This document shows, one piece after another, positions 8,096-15,040 of a stretch of 64,000 nucleotides of DNA. Under the pieces are notes generated by a model. The model was not told the DNA's origin and did not search any database. It saw only the letters and a program-made list of their open reading frames with translations. The stretch is from Chitinophagaceae bacterium (GTDB lineage Bacteria > Bacteroidota > Bacteroidia > Chitinophagales > Chitinophagaceae): positions 1 to 64,000 of the forward strand of contig CANFHA010000020.1 in NCBI GenBank assembly GCA_947446645.1. The letters run 5' to 3'. Position 1 is the stretch's first letter. Every line of letters starts with the position of its first letter. Position numbers and translations under genes: made by a program.

Positions 8096-9225
8096 CAGCG
8101 CATGACCTCATCGAAGACGGCAAATATCCTAAACAAATCTTCAGATTCCAAATTAGAACCAGATGGCAGGCATAGGCCATTTTGAAACAATGTCTCGGAT
8201 GTTCCGTCTCCATAAAACGGATATTCCTCAAATACCGGCTGCAGATGCATAGGCTTCCATAGCGGCCGTGACTCTATATTTTCTTTCTCCAGTGCCAGTC
8301 GCAGATCCTCCCTGCTAAAGCCAGCCTCTGCGGGATCTATCAATATGGTGCTAAGCCACCTGTTGCTGACATACCAATAAGGTTCTTCAAGAAAATGAAT
8401 GCCCTTTTTACCCTTTAGCTTCTCCACATACTGACTGTATATCTCCCTGCGCTTCTCAATTCGTTTTGCAAGCACCTCCATTTGCCCCCGGCCCACGCCT
8501 GCCGAAAGATTGCTCATCCGGTAATTATAGCCTATACGGGAGTGCTGGTAGTGGGGCGCTTCATCCCTGGCCTGTGTGGACAGAAACCGTGCATCTTTCA
8601 CAATGGATTCATTTTGCGAAACCAATGCGCCCCCACCTGAGGTAGTTATTATTTTATTTCCATTAAAAGACAGAACAGAGATATCGCCAAATGTGCCGCA
8701 TTTACGACCGTCTATAGACGACCCCAGTGCCTCTGCTGCATCTTCCAGTATAGGTATCTTATAATGTTTCGAAATTACAGATATGGCCCCCATTTTTGCA
8801 GGCATACCATAGAGGTGCACGGGTATGATCGCTTTAGGCTTCCTGCCATTTGCAATACGGTCTTTTATGGCCTGCTCCAGCAATACGGGGGACATGTTCC
8901 AGGTATCCTTCTCGCTATCTACAAATATGGGCGTAGCGCCTACATAGGTGATAGGGTTGGCTGTTGCAGAAAACGTCATACTCTGGCACAGCACTTCGTC
9001 GCCGGCTTTAACGCCAAGTAATACCAGCCCCAGGTGCAGACCGGCAGTACCTGAACTCAGGGCAGCCACATGACTGCTCTCACCCAGGAACAATTCAAGA
9101 TCCTTTTCAAACCCATTGACATTTGGCCCCAGTGGCGCTATCCAGTTGGTCTCAAAGGCTTCATTTACAAACTGCTGCTCCGTTCCACCCATGTGGGGTG
9201 ACGACAACCATATCTTTGACTTCAT
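8095..9225 (-). CDS. DegT/DnrJ/EryC1/StrS aminotransferase (PglE-like)
   Basis: 376 residues. A PLP enzyme that transaminates a nucleotide-linked keto-sugar to an amino-sugar. K191 in SFNGNKIITTSGGG is the Schiff-base lysine and D162 in LEDAAEALG binds the pyridine nitrogen; PSGS-like and SSGTAGLHL motifs are also typical. The GNKIITTSGGG wording is that of PglE/LegC enzymes, which act on UDP-4-keto-6-deoxy-GlcNAc. The gene overlaps the PglD-like acetyltransferase by four bases (ATGA) upstream and the acyltransferase by one base downstream, so the three form an operon. A PglF-type 4,6-dehydratase to supply the substrate is not in the window. The family is certain; the exact sugar is inferred. 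Confidence 0.92.
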   Translation of the reverse strand: MKSKIWLSSPHMGGTEQQFVNEAFETNWIAPLGPNVNGFEKDLELFLGESSHVAALSSGTAGLHLGLVLLGVKAGDEVLCQSMTFSATANPITYVGATPIFVDSEKDTWNMSPVLLEQAIKDRIANGRKPKAIIPVHLYGMPAKMGAISVISKHYKIPILEDAAEALGSSIDGRKCGTFGDISVLSFNGNKIITTSGGGALVSQNESIVKDARFLSTQARDEAPHYQHSRIGYNYRMSNLSAGVGRGQMEVLAKRIEKRREIYSQYVEKLKGKKGIHFLEEPYWYVSNRWLSTILIDPAEAGFSREDLRLALEKENIESRPLWKPMHLQPVFEEYPFYGDGTSETLFQNGLCLPSGSNLESEDLFRIFAVFDEVMR

Positions 9226-9833
9226 TTTTTCGGTTCTTTATATTTTATAATACGGGCAGGATTGCCCACAGCCGTTGCAAAATCCGGCACATCCTTTATT
9301 ATTACGGCCCCGGCGCCTATAGTGCACCACTTACCAATCCTTATTCCCTGTATCACTACAGCGCCCGCACCGATGTGGGTACCCTCTCCCACCTGCACAT
9401 CGCCACTGAGCGTTGCGTTGGGCGAAATGTGCACATAGTCTGCAAGCACGCAATCATGATCTATAGAGGCACAAGTGTTAACTATGCAATGCCGGGCAAC
9501 AGCGGTATCGGCATTTAAGGTAACACCTGCCATCACCACAGTGCCCTCACCGATTGTTGATCGCTTTGAAATAAATGTATTAGCGTGTATGGCGGTGCCA
9601 AATGTAGCGAAGTCGCTAAGCTTGAGTGCTATTTTCTTTCGAGTCTCGTTTACCCCAATGCCGATGACCACCGTGTCCGTGATCTCAGTTCCCAGGGGCA
9701 CGGGACGTTTTATTATGTAATCCCACACAGGTGCCCGGTCGGCATCGTCCCATATTTCGATGTGGGGCGTATTAATGCTTTCGAGTATCTCGATGATCAC
9801 TTTGCCATGTCCGCTTGCGCCATATACAATCAT
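9222..9833 (-). CDS. Sugar O/N-acetyltransferase, NeuD/PglD family
   Basis: 203 residues. The N-terminal Rossmann-like part (VYGASGHGKVI, residues 3-13) binds the nucleotide sugar; residues from about 80 form a left-handed beta helix of hexapeptide repeats (for example IGEGTVV, VGEGTHIGAGAVV, IGKWCTIGAGAVI). H126 in ASIDHDC lines up with the catalytic base of PglD (His125 in Campylobacter) and H135 follows in VHISPNA. It would acetylate the 4-amino group made by the adjacent PglE-like enzyme, giving a diacetamido-trideoxy sugar such as bacillosamine. It is first in a three-gene operon driven from the box at 9858-9865. Confidence 0.9.
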   Translation of the reverse strand: MIVYGASGHGKVIIEILESINTPHIEIWDDADRAPVWDYIIKRPVPLGTEITDTVVIGIGVNETRKKIALKLSDFATFGTAIHANTFISKRSTIGEGTVVMAGVTLNADTAVARHCIVNTCASIDHDCVLADYVHISPNATLSGDVQVGEGTHIGAGAVVIQGIRIGKWCTIGAGAVIIKDVPDFATAVGNPARIIKYKEPKK

Positions 9834-9857
9834 AGATCTAAATCAAAGCTTTGCGAA

Positions 9858-9865
9858 CAAAGATA
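9858..9865 (-). promoter_or_regulatory. -7 box of the PglD-PglE-acyltransferase operon
   Basis: TATCTTTG on the minus strand, an exact TAnnTTTG match 24 bases before the ATG at 9833. It suggests the three-gene acyl-amino-sugar unit can be transcribed separately from the genes upstream. Confidence 0.55.
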
Positions 9866-9909
9866 ACTATTGAAGCAGTAATTAATATACACTATAGATT
9901 GTTTAAAAC

Positions 9910-11118
9910 TTATACTTTGCCTACCCAATTCATGGTCCTTTGTATAAAATGGTCTACCATCCAGGTGTCAGGATCCATTGCTTTTGCTTTGTTTAGTTGC
10001 TCAAGAGCGCCGGAATAATCGCCTGTCTTAAACAAGTATATCCCGTCATTTCGATACACCTCCGAATTAGAATTATCCAGGCGCAATGATAGGTCGTTAT
10101 CAGTCTTACCTTCTTCAATTTGCCCAGCCATCAGTTTAGCATAAGCACGGTTACTGTATGCGCCGGCAAATTCTTTGTCCATCGAAATAGCCTGGTCCAG
10201 GTAAGGTATCGCATCTTCAAACTCTTCCACCCTGTTCAGCGTGTATCCGAAATTGTTGAGATTGTATTTGTTGCCACCACCCATCTGCAGCAGATGCCTG
10301 TAATAGCTGATGGCTTCATCATACTTCCCCATGTACACTTTCAGCAAAGCCATGTGTATGCGGTCATGCGCATCCAGGTTTCCAATTTTAGCCACCTTCT
10401 CTCTCTGTATCTGATCCGCCCTGCGATAGTTCTTCAATTTAATGTAAGCATCTACTGCCTGCCGGTATACCTGCGCACTCTTTGTACCGTGCCCTATAAT
10501 TTTGTCAAATATCGCAGCAGCCTCCGCAAAATTCCCTTCATTTAATAATTGCACCGCATGAGCATAATCATCCGGCATTTTCCGCGCCTCAAGCATCATC
10601 TGTAGTTTCGTCCCGTCACTACGAAGCATGTCGCTTCCCCCGGTATCTATGCGGCCAGCCCTCGGTACTATATTGTATAGAAAAACGAGGCCCGCCCAAA
10701 TACAGAAAATACACAAGAAAGGCGCCCACAGACCTGAAGGATGGGCTGCCAGCAGTATTGTTAGGAGAAACGAGAATTGCAATAGCGAGGCCAGGGGACC
10801 TGCAAGAATAATAGCAAATGCCTGCCTGAATGAAACATCAGCCGCTGAATAAGTACACAGCCCTCCCCGCCACCTCAATATATTTAACCGGAACCAGACA
10901 ACAAACCTCCCAAATGACAGGCATCTGCTTCCCTTTTCTTCGCCATAGGAACCTAAGAACACAATAACCTTATCATTTGTGTAGATGCAGGCCACAAGCG
11001 CGTGCCCTGCTTCATGCACTGTCGTTGTCAGGACTACGATAAGGGGCAGCGTACAAAAAATGATGATAAACGGCACTAACCCATTCATAACGTAGTAGTT
11101 TAAAGGCTGAAGGTACAC
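9910..11118 (-). CDS. M50-like membrane metalloprotease fused to TPR repeats
   Basis: 402 residues from the GTG at 11118, or 392 from the ATG at 11088, which I prefer. The first hydrophobic segment carries VHEAGHALVA (H35, E36, H39), the HExxH zinc motif of site-2-protease-like M50 enzymes. More membrane segments follow at about 87-107 and 112-138, the last ending in YNIVPRAGRIDTGGSD, a plausible counterpart of the NxxPxxxxDG motif that supplies the third zinc ligand. Residues about 190-395 are tetratricopeptide repeats (for example AISYYRHLLQMG, AIPYLDQAISMD, ALEQLNKAKAMD). It follows the PglC-like gene almost directly and belongs to the polysaccharide locus. Substrate unknown; it could process a membrane protein or act as an assembly factor. 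Confidence 0.75.
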   Translation of the reverse strand: MYLQPLNYYVMNGLVPFIIIFCTLPLIVVLTTTVHEAGHALVACIYTNDKVIVFLGSYGEEKGSRCLSFGRFVVWFRLNILRWRGGLCTYSAADVSFRQAFAIILAGPLASLLQFSFLLTILLAAHPSGLWAPFLCIFCIWAGLVFLYNIVPRAGRIDTGGSDMLRSDGTKLQMMLEARKMPDDYAHAVQLLNEGNFAEAAAIFDKIIGHGTKSAQVYRQAVDAYIKLKNYRRADQIQREKVAKIGNLDAHDRIHMALLKVYMGKYDEAISYYRHLLQMGGGNKYNLNNFGYTLNRVEEFEDAIPYLDQAISMDKEFAGAYSNRAYAKLMAGQIEEGKTDNDLSLRLDNSNSEVYRNDGIYLFKTGDYSGALEQLNKAKAMDPDTWMVDHFIQRTMNWVGKV

Positions 11119-11119
11119 G

Positions 11120-11749
11120 CTAGGGATTTCCCATAAATTTCTCCATAGTGGCAGAGGTGTCTGAGCTAATCCCCTCAGATTTCACAATATTCCTTATAGT
11201 GAGAAAAAATATCCTGAAGTCGAGCGGAAAACTAATGTGATTCACGTACCAGACATCGTATTCAAATTTCTGCTGCCAGCTAATGGTATTACGCCCGTTT
11301 ACCTGGGCCCACCCGGTGATGCCGGGCCGCACTTCATGCCTGTGCCGTTGCGTTTCGCTATACCTCGGCAGATATTCAATAAGTAACGGTCGCGGACCTA
11401 TAAGGCTCATATCACCCTTGATAACGTTGAGCATCTGGGGAAGTTCATCAAGAGAAGTTCGCCGTATAAAGCTGCCAACCGGGGTTAGCCTGTCAGCATC
11501 TGGCAGCAGCTCCCCGTTCTTGTCCTTACGGTCATTCATCGTCTTAAACTTTATCACCTTGAATATTCGTTCATAGCGGCCGGGGCGGCTTTGGAAAAAG
11601 AATGGCTTACCACCGTTTGCAAAAGCGAGCAGTATTGTAACGACGATGAATACCGGGGATAGGACAGAAAAAATGATCAGTGCCACTAAAAGATCAATGA
11701 CCCTTTTAAAAAAATTTGCGTACACAGATGTTGCAAGGTTTTTTGCCAT
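11120..11749 (-). CDS. Initiating sugar-phosphate transferase (PglC/WbaP C-terminal type)
   Basis: 209 residues, the short monotopic form without an N-terminal four-helix part. It transfers a sugar 1-phosphate from a UDP-sugar to undecaprenyl phosphate and starts repeat-unit synthesis on the inner face of the inner membrane. The re-entrant helix spans about 17-42. Motifs are FFQSRPGR, KFKTM, the catalytic pair D101-E102 in TSLDELPQ, SLIGPRPLL, RPGITGWAQVNGRN and YDVWYV. With PglD- and PglE-like enzymes encoded two genes on, a UDP-diacetamido-trideoxyhexose is the likely donor. A 10-bp hairpin lies in its leader at 11770-11798. Confidence 0.93.
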   Translation of the reverse strand: MAKNLATSVYANFFKRVIDLLVALIIFSVLSPVFIVVTILLAFANGGKPFFFQSRPGRYERIFKVIKFKTMNDRKDKNGELLPDADRLTPVGSFIRRTSLDELPQMLNVIKGDMSLIGPRPLLIEYLPRYSETQRHRHEVRPGITGWAQVNGRNTISWQQKFEYDVWYVNHISFPLDFRIFFLTIRNIVKSEGISSDTSATMEKFMGNP

Positions 11750-11769
11750 TTTAGTATTGATGCAATGCA

Positions 11770-11798
11770 GTTGCCATTAAGAGACCAATAACGGCAAC
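11770..11798. repeat. 10-bp hairpin in the leader of the sugar transferase gene
   Basis: 11770-11779 (GTTGCCATTA) pairs with 11789-11798 with one G-U on the minus strand and a 9-nt loop. It lies between the glycosyltransferase stop and the PglC-like start and has no T-run. It could be a weak terminator, an mRNA stabiliser or an operator. Confidence 0.45.
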
Positions 11799-11820
11799 TA
11801 ATTTTAGAAACAAAGTACGG

Positions 11821-13062
11821 CTATTTTTTAGCTGTTAGCTGCTTTATGTATCCCAGGTATTTATCTGCCAACACTTCGCGGTCAAAGTTTTCCTTTGCAA
11901 ACCGGTAGCCACTTTCGCCCTCCGTTACTATTCGTGCCGGATCGCTAAGATACCCCCTTATCACCCTGTTGTATTCAGCTATGTTCTCTGGTTCTACGTA
12001 TGTGCCGGCGCCGGCAGCCTCTACCAACTCCCTGGAAACGCCATCTATAGCCATCAATATAGGTCGCTTGCACGACATATAATCAAAGGTTTTATTGGAG
12101 TATACCGTTTTAAAAGTATCTACCCGCTTAAGCACCGAGGCACCCATTTCGGATGCCAGTATATAACAAAACACCTCTGCCTTAGGCACCGAATCCAGGA
12201 AACGCACGTTAGTGATTCTCCGGTCTTCCGCCATTTTTTTCAGCCTGTCCTTTTCCATGCCCTGGCCTATAAGCAGGAAGAGCACGTTGGTATCGCTTAG
12301 TACTTCGCCCGCATCCAGCAACTGCTCCAGGTAGTTGGCCACGCCATGCGCACCTACATATGTTATTACAAACTTACCGTCTAACCCATGTTGTTTACGA
12401 AACGCTTCACGGTCAAAAGTATTCAGTAATTTTTCTGACAAACTAAAATCTGATGCATTGGATATCTGTATCAATTTCTTTTCCGGAATTCCTTTCTTTT
12501 CTTTTAATGCAGTATAAAAAGCCGGCGTTAAAACATTGATAAGCGCAGACCGCTTATAGATAAAACCTTCCACCCAATAAGCCAGTTTTATTACCAGCTT
12601 ATTGGTAAGCACCCCTGTATCAATCGCCGATTCCGGCCAGAGATCACGCACCTCGAACACAAAGGGCATACGGCGCAAACGTGAGATCAGGTAACCTGTG
12701 GCACCAACAAATAAAGGCGGCGAGGTAACAATAACTACATCAAATTTCCCTTTAATCTTGAACAAACCAGCATATAAAGAGGAGAACATAAAAGAAAAAT
12801 ATCCCCATAGCCTGCCAATAAAATGCTTGTTATAGGCCTCAGATACATGGCAGCGCCAAACAGTAACTGCACCCTGTTGCTTCTTTACAAAACGCTTTCC
12901 CTTGTATTCAGCAATTTTCTCTTTACCGTTATAATGCATCATACCGCCAAGCACTGTAACTGTATGTCCTTCAGCAGTCCATACACGTGTAAACTCATTC
13001 CAGCGGGAACCGCCGGGATCATTTTCTTCAAGAAAGTACTGGTGTATGAGTAGTATGTTCAT
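11821..13062 (-). CDS. Glycosyltransferase family 4 (GT-B), WbuB-like
   Basis: 413 residues from the ATG at 13062. A cytosolic/peripheral GT-B enzyme that adds a sugar to the lipid-linked repeat unit. Visible are the N-terminal Rossmann start NILLIHQYFLEENDPGG, DVVIVTSPPLF, EVRDLWPESA, the hinge-following YVGAHG, LIGQG and the C-terminal donor-site region. WbuB-type enzymes typically transfer N-acetyl-fucosamine-type sugars, and a UDP-GlcNAc 2-epimerase in the same locus would fit. An ATG at 13086 is in frame, but a perfect -7 box at 13069-13076 lies between the two ATGs, so 13062 is the start. Confidence 0.9.
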   Translation of the reverse strand: MNILLIHQYFLEENDPGGSRWNEFTRVWTAEGHTVTVLGGMMHYNGKEKIAEYKGKRFVKKQQGAVTVWRCHVSEAYNKHFIGRLWGYFSFMFSSLYAGLFKIKGKFDVVIVTSPPLFVGATGYLISRLRRMPFVFEVRDLWPESAIDTGVLTNKLVIKLAYWVEGFIYKRSALINVLTPAFYTALKEKKGIPEKKLIQISNASDFSLSEKLLNTFDREAFRKQHGLDGKFVITYVGAHGVANYLEQLLDAGEVLSDTNVLFLLIGQGMEKDRLKKMAEDRRITNVRFLDSVPKAEVFCYILASEMGASVLKRVDTFKTVYSNKTFDYMSCKRPILMAIDGVSRELVEAAGAGTYVEPENIAEYNRVIRGYLSDPARIVTEGESGYRFAKENFDREVLADKYLGYIKQLTAKK

Positions 13063-13068
13063 CGAGGC

Positions 13069-13076
13069 GCAAAGGT
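13069..13076 (-). promoter_or_regulatory. -7 box abutting the glycosyltransferase start
   Basis: TACCTTTG on the minus strand ends only six bases before the ATG at 13062. Transcription would begin at or next to the start codon, implying a leaderless message, and rules out the in-frame ATG at 13086. Confidence 0.55.
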
Positions 13077-13126
13077 AAAATAACAACTACTTAAAAACAG
13101 ATGTAATTAAATATGATTTCTATATA

Positions 13127-15028
13127 CTACAGAATATGTATGGTGGTTTCAATAACTTTAGTTTCTGCAAGAAAATAGCTTTCCACTGTTTTTTCCTTTT
13201 GTCCATAGAGCGAAGAGTACCAACCGTCCTGTACACATAAAGGCAATTTTGTCCGTTTTGATTCGCCATCCAGCCCGAATGCTTCAATCTCCATTTTCTG
13301 CTGCGCTGCAACCGGAGCATGCCAAAGCTGCTTTGTTACTATCCCTAACGGCCCTGATACTTCATCGGTTATAACCCATTCAGGTATCCCCCTTTTCTTT
13401 ACGATTTTTCTTTTGTGCACGATCCCTTTATCGATATAGGTAAATACATGTATGGCGCCGTTAAACAAAAAGTTTTCTTTGGCTTCCTGTAGTAATGCAT
13501 CTATACGCTGCGTCCAGTAATACCAGATAAAACGCCCACCTTTCAGCATCTGATCTTTATCATCGGGATATGCGATCATTACTGTGTTATGCGATGCCGT
13601 TCCGGAAAAATAGCGGACCGTCTCTTCATCAGTATTGTATTTATAACTGCCACCGTCCAGCAAAATATTTTCTCCCCTGTACCAAATATCCAGGTGCAGA
13701 TTATCGGCCTGCGAGGGCCTGTCTTTATAGCTGCCGCATTTTATAAAAGTGAGCGTCTCCGGCTCCCTGATAATGTAATAGCCTCCGTTTGCAAACTGGT
13801 GTATGCCATGTGCCGGAGACCATATATCCGACGCGCCTGCGTTTAGTCCATACCATTGGTGATCTTCGTAAGTATCCAGCCCGGCATCCATGCCAAGCAC
13901 GCCTGCCAATGCCTGCAGTTGCGGCCTGTAGTCGCGAAAGTGTGCGCCGCTGAGTTTAAAGAACAATGCACCATCATTAGCCCCATAATTTGGCAGCCAG
14001 CCATTTTCCTCTACCATGCATGTTCTCAAAAACATTAGTGACTTACGGGCACGGTCATAAACAACAGGGCTAAACCGCTCGCTGTTCTTTTCAGACAGAG
14101 CAATACCCCAGGTGAGCAACTGCACGACAATGCGATGGTAGTTCATGGAAAACTGAAGGAAAGTGCCGTCTTCATATACCTGGTAAGCTATCTCTTCCTC
14201 AAACCAGGCTTTGCCCTTTTTCTTCCAGATATCTGCACCTGGCATAGTGGGGAAAAAGATGCCGGCAAGGTATAAGGTCAGTGTCTCCGTAATTGCATGA
14301 TTATTTCTAACCGCTATCCTTGAAAAATCAATGTTTTTATAGACATGGTCCATATGCCAGTATATCACATGCTGCATCTGGTCAAATACTTCTTCCGTGA
14401 GAAAGGAGGAGTTGCGGTAGTAGTATAATGCAAAGGTCCAGTTCAGCACCCGCAAGGACATTTCCTGGCTGCAGCGGTAATTAGGCCCGCAGTTTATAGG
14501 GTTGCTTCTTATCCACGAGAGAATATCATTAAAAACAAATTCCGCGCAATCATGACTGTGGTGGTAGTCGTAGCGGATTATATCGTACAAATACGAAAAG
14601 CGCGATTTTTCCCAAACAAACTTTATATCCCCTGCCTCCTTTGAATAATCTGCTATCTCCGTCCAGTGTCTGTTAGCATCATAGTGAAACCCGGAATCCG
14701 GATTGGTAACCCAGTCATAGTTTATACCGAGGTCCGTAAGCACGCTGTTGAATAGTAAAAACTTACCTTTCTTTATATTGTCAAAGGTGTCTTTGAGACC
14801 CTGTTGGGGGTTCCTGGCAATTGTAAGCGATTCCCGGTCTGTAAAGAAGAATTGCGCCTTTTGTTGCTTCCACCGGACAAGCGAAATAAACTGTTTGTAA
14901 GGAGGGTTTGCGGGGAATTTCTTTTTATACAGCCCCGTTCTTCGCATCAGTTCGTAGCGGCCGCGGAAACTGGCATATCGCCATCCCATGTTTCCCAAAA
15001 GGTTAAAGATGTTACTTATTCTGCCCAC
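13127..15028 (-). CDS. Heparinase II/III-like polysaccharide lyase family protein
   Basis: 633 residues. The N-terminal half is an alpha toroid (for example CSQEMSLRVLNWTFALYYY, NNHAITETLTLYL) and the C-terminal part a beta sandwich with NLHLDIWYRGENILLDGGSYKY-type signature and FSGTASHNTVMI, both typical of the heparinase II/III C-terminal domain. No signal peptide is evident (MGRISNIFNLLGNMGWRYASF), so it may act in the cytoplasm or be membrane-associated rather than secreted. Members in biosynthetic loci are thought to trim or modify uronic-acid-containing chains. It lies 12 bp after the PAS kinase gene and seems co-transcribed with it. Substrate unknown. Confidence 0.85.
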   Translation of the reverse strand: MGRISNIFNLLGNMGWRYASFRGRYELMRRTGLYKKKFPANPPYKQFISLVRWKQQKAQFFFTDRESLTIARNPQQGLKDTFDNIKKGKFLLFNSVLTDLGINYDWVTNPDSGFHYDANRHWTEIADYSKEAGDIKFVWEKSRFSYLYDIIRYDYHHSHDCAEFVFNDILSWIRSNPINCGPNYRCSQEMSLRVLNWTFALYYYRNSSFLTEEVFDQMQHVIYWHMDHVYKNIDFSRIAVRNNHAITETLTLYLAGIFFPTMPGADIWKKKGKAWFEEEIAYQVYEDGTFLQFSMNYHRIVVQLLTWGIALSEKNSERFSPVVYDRARKSLMFLRTCMVEENGWLPNYGANDGALFFKLSGAHFRDYRPQLQALAGVLGMDAGLDTYEDHQWYGLNAGASDIWSPAHGIHQFANGGYYIIREPETLTFIKCGSYKDRPSQADNLHLDIWYRGENILLDGGSYKYNTDEETVRYFSGTASHNTVMIAYPDDKDQMLKGGRFIWYYWTQRIDALLQEAKENFLFNGAIHVFTYIDKGIVHKRKIVKKRGIPEWVITDEVSGPLGIVTKQLWHAPVAAQQKMEIEAFGLDGESKRTKLPLCVQDGWYSSLYGQKEKTVESYFLAETKVIETTIHIL

Positions 15029-15040
15029 GATCTCAGCTGC

